Source of the DNA: Micropterix aruncella
Taxonomy: Eukaryota; Arthropoda; Insecta; Lepidoptera; Micropterigidae
Length of the DNA: 64,000 nucleotides
Assembly (NCBI GenBank): GCA_944548615.1
Contig: OX155952.1
Span: 39,939,231 to 40,003,230, forward strand
Direction: 5' to 3'
The notes beneath the pieces are model-generated. The model was not told the DNA's origin and made no database searches. It was given only the letters and a program-made list of their open reading frames with translations. The translations under genes and the position numbers were made by a program. This document shows positions 11,471 to 22,479 of the stretch, piece by piece. Within the stretch, counting starts at the first letter, position 1, and each line of letters starts with the position of its first letter.

Positions 11471-12022
11471 GTTACCTATTCTCCTCGGCATTATAATGAA
11501 CACTGTAAAAAGACACGGAATTGTTTTCAGTCACTCAAATCTGTCGAACATTCCTTGAGAACTTAACAATATTGAAATCCTCAGACTAAGGCCAAATTTG
11601 TAGTTATGTATAAGCCTGCAAAGTCTATTTACCTTTATATAATGGCTGATCAAAGTGAAAAAATCTATTCTCCAATCCCACTACCTTTTTTAAAAGAAAA
11701 ACGACGTTAAATGTAATAACAATTTCACACAGTCGCGCGGAATGAATTATGAATGGCGTAGCTGTCAAACAATAGAATCTATTGTTAGAAAATATAGAGA
11801 GCGCCATCTATTGACAGAAATACGAAGTGGCCATCCCTAGAAGTACTAATTTCGTTTTTTTCGATTTTTTAGCTGTTCCTTTGGGTTTTTTCTAAATATT
11901 TTTTTTTGTAAACCACCTCTGAATCAAGCCAAACAATATGAAAGAAATATAATTCAAATCGGTCGTGTCGTTTCCGAGATCCTGCGAGACTAACGCACGG
12001 CGATTCATTTTTATATATAAGA

Positions 12023-12738
12023 CTAGATGACCCGGTGAACTTCGTACCACCTAAAATTGATTTGTTTGTAACTCTTCATAAGCGTTTATTGATTATATCA
12101 ACCTTCCAAATCCAATTCATTGAAATCTATAATATGGCCGAATCGTGTACGGTTTGAGTTTCGTTCGGTGATTAAATGAAAATCGTTTTTAATTTAAAAT
12201 AAATTCAATGTATTTAATGTAAATTATAAAATAATAATGATTCTTCGACTTTACCGACTTTTTTGCATTTTTCGACTTTCTTGTCTTTTTCGACTTTTTT
12301 GACTTTTTTGAGTTTTTGGACTTTTCCGACTTTTCGACTTTTCCGATTTTTTCGACTTTTTCTACGTTTTCGACTTTTTCAACTTTTTTGACTTTTTTGA
12401 CTTTTTTGACTCTTCTGACTTTTTCGACTTTTTCGACTTTTCGACTTTTTGAAATTTTACACAATCGCACGCAATGAATAAATAACAGTTATGGATGGCG
12501 GCTGTCATACAATAGGATCGCCGCGAACGCCATCTATTGAAAGGGGCTTATTTCCCAAAAAGACCAATTTCGATATTTTCGATTTTCAGTTGTTTCTTTT
12601 AATTTTTCCTAAATATTTTTTTTGTAAACCACCCCTGAATCAAGGCAAACAAAACAAAAGAATAATCATTCAAATCGGTCGAGTCATTTTCGAGATCTTG
12701 CGAGACTAACGCACGGCGATTCATTTTTATATATAAGA
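12023..12738 (+). mobile_element. Repeat A copy 2
   Basis: Same ends as 8336-9042 and about the same length. The simple gtcgaaaaa-type array lies at about 12240-12455. It starts directly at the end of B1 (...tataagactagatgacc), which is the tandem junction. Confidence 0.8.
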
Positions 12739-13149
12739 TATAAGAAGATAGATAGAATAAAACATTATTGAAAAAAGACCGTAGGTGATATACATGAAAC
12801 TGCTGAAAGGACACGCGAAAAAAGTGTAAAGGACAGTAAGCGAAAAAATCAGGTCATGGAAGGAATTAAAAGTAGGTACCACTTGTATAACATGCCTTGA
12901 ACACAACCGGTATGACGACGACGTTTAGCCCCTCATATTTGTTCTTCGGAGGAGAAGTCTTAATCGATGGACGATTCCATGTTTACGGTGAAAACGGATT
13001 AAGTATAGCGTGGGTGGTACGGTATAGCTACGACCATATTTCATATCAAAGAAAGCGTATTTTTTCTCAAGAAAATTAGCCCCTAGATCTTTGTAATGCA
13101 AAGTTGCAGGTAATAAACAAAATGTTAACAAAAATAACCGAGTTATTTT

Positions 13150-13405
13150 TTTTAATAAGTGCAGCAGCCATGTCAGCAGGTGAAATGTAGAACAGGCTAT
13201 CATAATTAAATACGTATACAAAATTTCGTGTCTGTGCTGTTGACCGTTGAGGAGTTCCCTCGTTGGAAGCCATCCCTGGGCGCCGCAGTCCTGTCTTGAT
13301 GAAACTTAGATCGGGCTGTCTAAATTGAATGCATATACACAATTTCGTGACTGTGCTGTTGACCGCTGAGGAGTCCCCTCGTCGGGAGCTAATCCTGGGT
13401 ATAGA
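13150..13405 (+). repeat. Minisatellite, about 120-bp unit, copy in B2
   Basis: Same two-unit array as at 10300-10545, with a few substitutions. The unit begins near gcagcagccatgtcag. Confidence 0.75.
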
Positions 13406-13823
13406 ATCAGGGCATGCTTCCTATATAAAATGCATTGTCATCGGAGCTGAACCAACATGTAAATTTTCAACTTCATATGTTAATATTTGAGGAGTTCCTT
13501 CAATTCCTCATGGATAACATCATCAGAACAAAATTTTGATAATGATGTGACGAATCTGGAAGTACATCCTTTCAAATAAAAAGAATTTTCCAAAGCAATT
13601 CATAAATGACGGATTTCTGAGATAACAAACATTTAAAGAAAAATACGATCGAATTTATAACCTCCTCCTTTTTTTAAAGTCGGTTAAAAATAAATCGGCT
13701 GTGGTCTACGATCTATAGGACCTGACAGGAAAACGAAAAGAGCTTTATCATTTGAAGGGCATGTTCACAGCAGACTAAGATGTTAAATTTCAAATCCAGA
13801 CCATAGCAAAGAAGAGGAAGAAA

Positions 13824-14516
13824 TCAAGAATCACACTCATGAAAGCAAAAATGAGAAATATTGTAAAACGGAATAACACGGTTATCATAGCATATTGCAA
13901 AGGATAAATAGGTCAATAATTTATCAAAATAAATACAAACAAAATCAAACAATTTAAAATGTGTGTAAAAGGTAAACTTAGTAATATAAATCCACAACAT
14001 GACAACTCTACAGTTGTGGTAGAAAATTCCCACGCCCACACAACTTCTAACCTCTGCCTTAGAGCCGTCTGTAAATATGACGTCCAAGCCAGGGGACCGG
14101 GACGATATAAGGTCAGAATATACTACATTGTTAAGGGTGGGGACTGCCCTACTGGTTTTTTCATCAAAACTGTTTGAGGGATGATGTACGAAGTAGTAAG
14201 TCTGTCGGAGAAGGGAAGGTGAAAGTCTTGCTACTGATCTCTCCGCACCGTAATCGATTTCCGGATCGTAATGGAATGCCGCTTGTTGCAGGTTGACAGG
14301 AACACTGCGACGGCGCAATCGGTCATGTTGATTTTGTCGTGATTGCTGGCGTTGTGTATGTTGTGCACGAAATTGTTGCATTCTCAATGTATTCGCTTGT
14401 CGTTCATTTTCAGTCGCTCTCAAACATAATTCCGACAATGCCAATACGACTATTTTCATTATCCGTCGCTCGCTGGTCATCAGTGCGGCTTGCACGTGAA
14501 GTAGATCGCCGCGCAT
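13824..14516 (-). pseudogene. Chimeric frame: Helitron Rep/helicase N-terminal fragment plus RNase H fragment
   Basis: Open for 230 codons. The first part is rich in Arg/Gln and reads RRRSVPVNLQQAAFHYDPEI followed by DYG, a signature of the region before the zinc-finger segment in insect Helitron proteins. Residues about 145-170 read DVIFTDGSKAEVRSCVGVGI, which is the first catalytic strand of retroelement-type RNase H (TDGS motif). The remainder is AT-rich and unlike either family. No HUH/Rep motif or helicase is present, so it cannot be a working Helitron enzyme. It is best read as a relic inside a non-autonomous Helitron or as an insertion junction. Confidence 0.6.
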
Positions 14517-15091
14517 TTGACTGACTTCGACGACCTATATTACCTATTCTCCTCGGCATTATAATGAATACTGTAAAAAGACACGGAATTGTTTTCAGTC
14601 ACTCAATTCTGTCGAACATTCCTTGAGAACTTAACAATATTGAAATCCTCAGACTAAGGCCAAATTTGTAGTTATGTATAAGCCTGCAAAGTCTATTTAC
14701 CTTTATATAATGGCTGATCAAAGTGAACAAATCTATTCTCCAATCCCACTACCTTTTTTAAAAGAAAAAATGACGTTAAATGTAATAACAATTTCACACA
14801 GTCGCGCGGAATGAATTATGAATGGCGTAGCTGTCAAACAATAGAATCTATTGTTAGAAAATATAGAGAGCGCCATCTATTGACAGAAATACGAAGTGGC
14901 CATCCCTAGAAGTACTAATTTTTGTTTTTCCGATTTTTTAGCTGTTCCTTTGGGTTTTTTCTAAATATTTTTTTTGTAAACCACCCCTGAATCAAGCCAA
15001 ACAATATAAAAGAAATATAATTCAAATCGGTCGTGCCGTTTCCGAGATCCTGCGAGACTAACGCACGGCGATTCATTTTTATATATAAGAT

Positions 15092-15439
15092 TGTCAAAGA
15101 GGTAACCTAATCGGCGATATTGTAGCCGCAAGCTTTTTTGAGTCGCCAATATGTCGTCAGAGGTGGCCTAAATAGCAAAATTTTGCCTAAAATGGCAACA
15201 TTGGACAGTGTAGTATTTTGGGGCTGAAGGGTTTGGTGATTAGTCACGGATCTACATTTTTTTTGAGCAGGGACATTCCCCTGTCAGATACATCACAGAC
15301 ACTGCGCTCGCATTCAAAAATCATCTTAGGATGCGTTCCAAAATCCTTTCACAATAAATATGAACCATAAATTCTAACCTTTCCATTATCCCCTCCCTTT
15401 CCTTACCCTATTTTGGCAGATTATTTATTTACCTATTTA
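15092..15439. other. Intergenic segment, no gene recognised
   Basis: No family was identified. Weak open text around 15250-15350 was not assignable. Confidence 0.35.
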
Positions 15440-15716
15440 TTTATTTATTTGTTAATATATCAAAATATATATGAATATATAAATGTGTCCAACTCAAAAA
15501 GTTATTTATTTATTTACTGTTTACGTTAAATACACACAAAATGTATATTATATGCTATAATTTAAAAATGAATTTTAAGCTATAATTTTTTGCCTACTCT
15601 TGTTTTCACACCAGCTTGTTGGTTGACTGAAAGATATTGTAATGTAGCAATAAGTCCGCCATTGTTCCTTATTTTTATTGTGCAATAAAGAGATATTCAT
15701 TCATTAATTCAAAATC
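15440..15716 (+). mobile_element. LINE 3' end (plus strand)
   Basis: Contains caataagtccgccattgttc followed by ttttattgtgcaataaagag and an attcattcatt tail. The same phrase recurs inverted at 27135-27240 and 63755-64000. This is the 3' terminus of a LINE family with a short microsatellite tail. No coding part is recognisable. Confidence 0.65.
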
Positions 15717-17549
15717 AAATGAATAACCGATAGTACGACGCGCCCTAGATGTTAGGCGCTTTAGCGAAACAATTTTTAATTCAAACACACGAATTTGGCG
15801 CCTCATTAAATTGCTGCCCGTGGCAGGTACCCCGATTTGCGCTTCTCCCCTAGATCCGGAGCTGTTGGTATTTTTTTTATTTTGGACTGGGATATAATTG
15901 CATCCTTAATGTATTGAAATAATTCAATTTAAGGATGGTGGTGAATTTCGCACGAACGGTTGTCGACGAATATCGCGAGGCGTTCTCAAATGGCGGCTCC
16001 TTAGAAAACCCGGGCGAAATATACGACGCCATTGTACGAGTGCGGTACGTCCAGAGGCCTGCCGCCGCTCGCCGTTTCACGCACATTGTTCAATGGCTCT
16101 ATAAACGTATTGAGGCTCGCGGCGAATAATATCACTTCCAGTGTGAATAAATATAAAAATTGAAATACAGCCGGGCGTTTGAAACGGATACGCGAGAAAT
16201 ATCACGCGGGGAATAAACATCGAGGCGCGAATCGCGATATCCAAGGAAAACAGCTAGAAGAACGTACCCAAGGGCGTTACTTGGCTACGTCTTCTTATTC
16301 TAGCGCCGGAAAGATATTCTTGTAGTTTGCTATGGTATTGGTAACCTCAGAACTGGAGTGAGCTATATAGCGTTTTTTTTTATCATACGGATTGATTTTC
16401 ATTTTCAGGATCTACGAGTCGATATATTTTATGAATGCTAAACTAATCGTTTAATAAAATTTGTTTTATTTAATTACATTACATTACATTACGTTTGACG
16501 GCTAAATACCGCTCTTGGACGTGTCAAAATAATTAGGTAGTAAGTTTCGTTACTACTCTTTACTGAACATACATAGGTAGTCAAGAATTAACCACCTGAT
16601 TGTCAAACTATAAATATAAATAATCAAAATAGAAGCCTAATATTTGAAGTAGTTAGTAATTCGAAAAGATACGTAGTGAAACTATTCATCGTAATATTCA
16701 AATTGTCTGTAAAATGTTAAATAATCAAATTAAATCTACGTTATGCATTTTAAACGTCACTTTAAAGAAATTTTAAAGAAACGATTAAAAGAAAGTCATT
16801 ATTCGTTAAACAAGTAACAATCACAAAAGATACAAAATGATACAATGACTAATGAAATGTTTATTCATCGTTAAATCTACGTTAATTATACATATTCCTT
16901 TATTAATGGTCTTAATATTTGAGATAAAAGAGAAAAAACAAGAAAATAAAAATGGAAATAAAGTGATGCGAGACATACATAAGTATGTGAGATTTACATT
17001 TTTCTCACAAGAAAGTTACAAATAAATTACAAAATTATTATCTATTTTGCATAAACGATAAATATATAACAAAAAACTGTTCATGCGGTTAATAAAGTAG
17101 ATGAAAGGGTTTCCTTGTTGAAGTGACTTTTACCGGATGCAAAAATATCAACGCACCCAAACCTACTATTTTACGTTATCATACTCGTAGCTCTGTTTAT
17201 TATGGAGTGTTTGGTATAGTTCGTTCGTTCGCTAACATATCCAGGCCAATTTAGAATACGTCTCTCCAAAAATATGCGGCCTAGATGACCTTGTCGTTTG
17301 CCTCTTGTAGATCCTGGTGTGTGATGGAGGTTGACAGTTGCGGGCAGGATCGGGGGTGATCTTCATCCTGGAGCGTTCCACCGATGCATATTGGGTCCTC
17401 GGTGTAGCCTCAGCGAACAAGATTAGCTGGGCATCTTGTCTAACCCACCCTCAGTATATATCAATAATTTGTATAGTTATATAATACCATCAATAATTTG
17501 GTATAGATGAAGTTGCATCTCTTTGCAAGAAATACACGCGGGACCAGAG
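15717..17549. other. Mostly unique-looking DNA, no gene confirmed
   Basis: Bases 15720-16330 are GC-balanced and not obviously repetitive. They include a 64-codon plus-strand frame (15935-16129, starting MVVNFARTVVDEYREAF) without a family match. The frame may be chance. Bases 16400-17200 are AT-rich with an (ATTAC)n run at about 16477-16491. Bases 17230-17450 are GC-richer and unassigned. Confidence 0.35.
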
Positions 17550-18380
17550 TAATGCCCACTTTCCACTGCGAAAGGGTAATGAGCAGGAAATAGCTGAGCG
17601 GAACAGAGTGAAATAGTCTTGGCCTTCCATTGCGAAAGAGTTTAAAAAATAATGCTATTTGCCTTCCATATCCAACGAGCTCGACTGAGTGAGCTAGGCG
17701 GGAAATGAGATGCGTCAGATGGGCGAGTTGTTTGCCTTCCATACAGCGGGTTTTGCGGAGTCAACTAGGCGACAGTGTGAGACGGCCCGTCGCAGAAACA
17801 AGTCGCGGTTGACGTTTTGTGGTAATTTTTCGTGATTATGTCAGAAGATTCTAGTGAAGATGACTATACAAATACGATGCGTAAATGCTTACTACTCTAC
17901 AGTTATAATAAGAAAAATAAGCATAACAAACCAAGATTTTGGATAAGCAATCATATTATAGAGATGTATGTCAAAGGCGTTTTACTACGAATGTTCTACG
18001 ATTTACAAGAAGAATATTTCCACACCATATCTTTTTTGTCCCCATGGCGATAATCTTTGTGGTTGGTATCCCTCAAAAACGGGTAGGTACTGTCGCACGG
18101 CTTCAATGAAAAGCTCCATGACACGTCGCACGGGCACTGCGTCGCAGAAACAACTGCAACAACCCTACAAATTTTGCACATGTACGCGGTAGGAATGGTT
18201 GGACGGGCGCTGGGTTCTGGAAATCCGCTCAACTCTGCGACCAATTTTGTGACTCTTTGTACTCGTTCAGTCCGCTCCGCTCACTCATTTACAGTGGAAG
18301 CACTTCTATTAAGTTTTCCATTGCAAGTCAAATGGAGTCCGTACGGAGCCAGCTCCGCTCGCATTGGAAGGCGGGCATTA
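17550..18380 (+). mobile_element. Degenerate PIF/Harbinger-like element
   Basis: The ends are inverted and related: taatgcccactttccactgc on the left and the complement of gcattggaaggcgggcatta on the right. The interior repeats short blocks such as gccttccat and ccattgcgaaagag on the left side. A 5' transposase fragment lies inside at 17838-18053. A TAA/TTA-type target site is plausible but not proven. Confidence 0.6.
17838..18053 (+). pseudogene. PIF/Harbinger transposase N-terminal fragment
   Basis: Starts MSEDSSEDDY and continues through a basic stretch to KPRFWISNHIIEMYVKGVLL and EEYFHTISFLSPW. This follows the layout of Harbinger transposase N-termini (acidic start, R-F-W-[VI] block, 'F..Y/F.RM' block). 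Only about 70 residues are present and no DDE triad is seen downstream. An upstream ATG two codons earlier is equally possible. Confidence 0.5.
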
Positions 18381-18608
18381 AGCGAGGAGGAACCAGAATA
18401 GATATCTTTTCGACTAGATATGCACTGTGAAATACATTAATAATACAAGGTAGAGGAAGATCATAGATTGCAGATTGCAAGATATGCACTTCTATCTTCA
18501 AGACTATCGAGATAAAAAGATTTAACCTATATTTGTACGACCCATCAAATTTATTTATTCTAAAGATTTTTTCTGAATGCGCTCGATTCGTTGCTTGTAC
18601 AAATTGTA

Positions 18609-18752
18609 TTATGAGGACCATAGTTAGTTAGTTAGTTTGACTGGGCTTTTTCCCGCACTTGGCCTCTTGATTGGGCCGTTGTGCGTGGCTCATGTTTCCA
18701 TTTATGTTACTCCAGCCAACCCAGGCTGTCCCAGAAGGTTATGAGGACCATA
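18609..18752 (-). mobile_element. 116-bp retroposon with 14-bp target site duplication
   Basis: TTATGAGGACCATA occurs at 18609-18622 and again at 18739-18752. Between them (18623-18738) is a 116-bp insert which, read on the minus strand, ends in a (TAAC)n tail after ...aaaagcccagtcaaac. This is a severely 5'-truncated LINE or SINE copy. The exact duplication shows a retrotransposition event. Confidence 0.85.
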
Positions 18753-18862
18753 TATACAGTGCTATCTCGAGAATACTTTGGACATAGGCTCCATATATTA
18801 CTTTCAGGGTGAATATCTCGGAAAAAGGGCTTACATGCCCATACTAAAAAACAGCAATCCGT

Positions 18863-18880
18863 AAAAAAAAAAAAAAAAAA
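18863..18880 (+). repeat. A18 homopolymer
   Basis: Eighteen consecutive A, with no coding context seen. An imperfect palindrome (aaccacag...cactgtggttt) lies at about 18959-18981. Confidence 0.8.
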
Positions 18881-19049
18881 CTAAAATAATATATTTTAGG
18901 TGTGTTTCTCGTAAATGAGATTCGATGATATTTATTGGTATTAAGATCGAGTTTGTTCAAACCACAGTAATCACTGTGGTTTAAACAAGCACAGTATTCA
19001 AACCTTACACTGGTAAATTAGTCCATGTCACAGATGTAATGTTTTTAGT

Positions 19050-20000
19050 TAACGTAAATATGCAGTTTGGCCATTTTAATGGAAATTGGTTATTGCACCT
19101 GCTGTAGAACTCTCATGGACATCAATAAATACTTTGAAGGCGTTTATTACTGCTTCGTCAGTGTTGATTTGGTCCCACGTAATAAAAACATCCAAATCCG
19201 GAAAATTCTAAATCTATTGGGGCAAGTCTGAATGCCAGACCTCGACGAAGAGTAGTGTAGGTACTAGAGTAGAGCAAAAGACGAAGAGTCTACAGTCGCA
19301 ACTCCTGCAATTTTGCGACTGTTTAGTGTGAAATGTATGGTCGCACGTTATCGTCCAGAATCTGGGGCGAAGAGTGATCGACCAGGCTCGGTTGATTAGT
19401 CGCGAGCTTTTCCATCATGTTTTGCAGTTCTTTGCGTTAACTTTAGTGCCAGATCGCAAACAGATATAATGGATAACACCGACACATGATCAACAGACCT
19501 TCACCATAAGCTTCTGCTGACTGATCTTGCTTTTTGGACATTGTCTAGCTGTATCTCCTGGATTAAACTACTGTGATATACGCTTACGGTTATCATACAA
19601 GAATACTGCTCAGAATCTCTTAATGTTGGTGTTAGTTTATTAAAGCAATACAAGAGTCGACGTATTCTAGCAGCTGCTATTCATTCGTTTCGTTACACAC
19701 GTTTCGAGATTCATTGTTTTGACGATATCAGTCAAATGATTCTATGTTGTTCGGACACATACATTAGAAGCTGCTAGTTCGCGACGGATCCGTTCCCGCT
19801 ATCGCCTTTATTTCATCATCGTCAATCTTAATCCACGGTCGTCCATGGCGCTCGTTCTCGAGTTTGAAATTACCAGAACGGAATTGAACAAACCAGTAAC
19901 TTACGACGCGTTCGTTCGTGTTGGAAGTACGGAACTCATATTCGAAAATAAAACGAATTTCAACTTTTCCATGAATGCACATACAAAAATATCCGAGCAA
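19050..20000 (-). pseudogene. Decayed mariner transposase
   Basis: Read on the minus strand with several frameshifts. The N-terminus near 19975 gives GKVEIRFIFEYEFR, then NERVVSYWFVQFRSGNFKLE and GRPWIKIDDDEIKAI, the mariner helix-turn-helix region. Near 19590 is YDNRKR...NPGDTARQCPK. Near 19360 is ILDDNVRPYIS, equivalent to the catalytic HDNARPH block. Near 19115 is EAVINAFKVFID. The order and spacing match a full transposase, but stops and frameshifts make it inactive. The first catalytic aspartate block was not found intact. Confidence 0.8.
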
Positions 20001-20496
20001 TAACAAACTACAGAAAGACAAATGAATGTCTGATTTTGGAAAAAAGGAACAACATTGCTTTGAATGAAAACAGAATCGAATTTGGAATTCCAACTCAATC
20101 CGTTTAAGTTCAAAGTGCCTAGAGTTATAAACACAGCAATTACGAAGTCGTTTGTCTCGCTTTATCTTTTGTTCGGGCTGTTGTTGACTGGCTTCGCGTC
20201 TAGGAAGATTCTGCTTATACCACGAAGATTCTGCTGTTACCATTGATTATACCATACGGTATTAGATTGCCAGATACCTGCTGTTAGCGTATGGTATTAA
20301 ATTGATCAATTCCATAGTACGATTTGGCAACCCTTCTGCGCCGGCGAAATGCAGGTGGCGCTGATAGCTGTGACGGCGAAACTAATAGTAATTTATTTGG
20401 CCATCTATTGTAATATTGATAATGAATAGTTGTTTATAAACGACTGATTGATTATAAAACTCTAATAATTTAACCATAAAATAACAATAAAATATC

Positions 20497-20990
20497 ATCA
20501 TCATCATCAGCCAGTAGACGTACACTATTAGATATAGGCTTCCCTCATAGAATGCCATGACCAGCGGTCTTGAGCCGCCTCCATCCACCTACTTTCTGCA
20601 ACCTTGGCTATGTCATCGGTTCATCTTATGGGGGACGTACCACACTGCGTCTGCCGGTTCCTGTTCGCCAGTGGAGAACATTTTTTCCCCAATGGTTGTC
20701 TGTTCTCCAAGCTATAGACCTGCCCATTGTCATTTCAAGTTAGTAATTTTACGAGCTATACCAGTCAACTTGGTTCTTCTGCGGATTTCCTCATTTCGGA
20801 TCCTATCAGGCATAGTAAAACTTCATGCATTTCTTTCTCCATGGCTCGTTGCGCGATTTTGAGCTTGTGTATCAGGGAAATAGTTAGCGACCACGTCTCA
20901 GTGCCATATATCATCACTGGCAACCAGCACTTATTACATGCATTTGTCTTGAGGTTCTGCGGTATTTAAGACGAGAAGATATGACGTATC
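20497..20990 (-). pseudogene. RTE-like LINE 3' fragment
   Basis: The minus strand encodes, with frameshifts, RIRNEEIRRRTKLTGIARKI, QWAGL, and a DGGGSRPLVMAFYEG tail. These correspond to the RIRNEEIRRRTKVTDIA...QWAGHIARR...W segment of a LINE family very common in Lepidoptera. The 3' end on this strand is a (TGA)n tract at 20497-20510. Confidence 0.75.
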
Positions 20991-21256
20991 CCATTCTTAA
21001 GACGGGGACCCCACGGCCGTATTATACACAACAAAATAACAGTCAAGTATTAGTGCCATCTATCGCATTTTGTATATAGACCGATTACATCACAGAAATA
21101 ATGCGGTACAGAATGTCATCTATTAGTCTATCTGAACTTTAAAGTGCGTAACTATTACGTATTGAAATCTGTATATACCTACTAAATGAAAAATTGACAC
21201 ATGACTAAAATAATTAGAGCTATGATTTCAAAGTTCCTTTGCTATTATATTATTAT
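20991..21256. other. Intergenic segment, nothing recognised
   Basis: Short stretch without coding potential. It ends at the left border of repeat A copy 3. Confidence 0.4.
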
Positions 21257-21755
21257 ACTAGATGACCCGGTGAACTTCGTACCACCTAAAATTGATTTGA
21301 TTGTAACTTTTCATAAGCGCTTATTGATCCTAATCAACCTTCCAAATCCAATTCTTAGTAATCTATAATATGACCGAATCATGTACGGTTTAAGTTTTTC
21401 GACTTTTTCGGCTTTTCCGACTTTTTCAACTTTTCCGACTTTTTTGCATTTTTCGACTTATCGACTTTTTCGATTTTTCCGACTTTTTCGACTTTTCCGA
21501 CTTTTTCGACGTTTTCGACTTCTTCGACTTTTTTTTGACTTTTTTCACTTTTTCGACTCTTGACGTTTTCGACTTTTTGACTTTTTGAAATTTTACACAA
21601 TCGCACGGAATGCATAACAGTTATGGAAGGCGCAGCTGTCAAACAATAGGATCGCCGCGAACGCCATCTATTGAAAGTGGCCAATGTTCCCAAAATGACC
21701 AATTGCGATTTTTTCGATTTTCAGTTGTTTCTTTGAGTTTTTCCTAAATATTTTT

Positions 21756-22351
21756 AAGCTATTGCATAGCTTTTATCGCGGGCCTTAGGCCAGCGCGGCG
21801 ACCGAATGAAGAAATTTCTTAACGAAAATTAATGATTTTAAACTGATAATTACGTCTAAACGAGTACTGCTTACGATTTCAAAAAAATATATGTTAAACA
21901 AGAACATTTTCCTAATATTCTTAGCTTTGAATATTTTAGATTTTGTTTATATTACATAGTGTAATTAATTTGTGAAATTAGGTCTAACGGAACACAAAAA
22001 CGACTACTACGCAAATACTATCTGGCGTATTATTATGAAACCTGCACCATTTTAAAGATAATTTAATTATCTATCTTTTTATCTACAAGTTTTTTCGAAT
22101 AATCCGTTTTTTTGCTTTATCGAATAAAAAATTCGTGCGCGACGCTCTATTGGAAGACGTTTAAATTATTCCGAATCATTTGCTTCCGCAGCCGCAAATG
22201 ATTCGGAATAATTTCAACGTTTTCCGATAGAGCGCAGTTACCTGATATCAGAAAAAAAACAATTAATAAAATAAATAAACAATTATAATTGCCTAAGTTG
22301 TTAAAAATGCTATGCAATAGCTTTACCGCGGCAGTCCCCGAGTGCCAAAGG
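21756..22351. mobile_element. M1 element copy 2 inserted in repeat A
   Basis: A 596-bp copy of the element at 1433-1992. Its host repeat is known from intact copies, so the borders can be read directly. The T-rich sequence tattttt appears on both sides and is a probable 7-8 bp target duplication, although the T-run blurs the exact length. It contains a long internal palindrome. Confidence 0.75.
22142..22234. repeat. Internal palindrome of M1
   Basis: The sequence reads inward from cgctctattgg and ccgatagagcg, with a 21-bp core, aaattattccgaatcatttgc minus one base, repeated inverted. Copy 1 at 1821-1886 keeps only one arm. Confidence 0.8.
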
Positions 22352-22479
22352 TATTTTTTTTTAAACCACCCCTGAATCAAGCCAAACAGAATAAAAGAAA
22401 AATAATTCAAATCGATCAAGTCATTTCCGAGATCCTGCGAGACTAACGCACGGCGATTCATTTTGATATATATATAAGA

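Larger units (their letters stand above)
9877..12022. mobile_element. Repeat B copy 1 (with A-like 3' end)
   Basis: Near-identical to 12739-15091 apart from a deletion near 11218. The last 310 bp (about 11711-12022) match the 3' half of repeat A. It carries the minisatellite at 10300-10545 and, on the minus strand, broken Helitron/RNase H coding text (11159-11470). Confidence 0.8.
8336..15091. repeat. Tandem duplication of a composite repeat (A+B)
   Basis: Order: A1 (8336-9042), insertion X (9043-9876), B1 (9877-12022), A2 (12023-12738), B2 (12739-15091). A1 matches A2, and B1 matches B2 almost base for base. B1 lacks about 212 bp present in B2 at about 14082-14293, and X is absent from the second unit. 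The repeat therefore exists as two head-to-tail units of roughly 3 kb, later modified by one insertion and one deletion. Confidence 0.85.
12739..15091. mobile_element. Repeat B copy 2
   Basis: Second unit of the tandem duplication and the more complete one. It contains the minisatellite (13150-13405) and a 230-codon chimeric frame on the minus strand. Bases 14778-15091 match the 3' half of repeat A, ending again in cggcgattcatttttatata. Confidence 0.8.
21257..22479 (+). mobile_element. Repeat A copy 3, split by an M1 element
   Basis: Starts actagatgacccggtgaact and ends cggcgattcattttgatata, like the copies at 8336 and 12023. The gtcgaaaaa-type array lies at about 21395-21590. After ctaaatattttt (21756) it is interrupted by an M1 element and resumes at aaaccacccctgaatcaagc (about 22362). 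Confidence 0.8.

Noticed and set aside
15935..16129. 64-codon frame in GC-balanced DNA as a small protein
   Set aside because: No family match, no splice or regulatory context, and an antisense frame of similar length exists.
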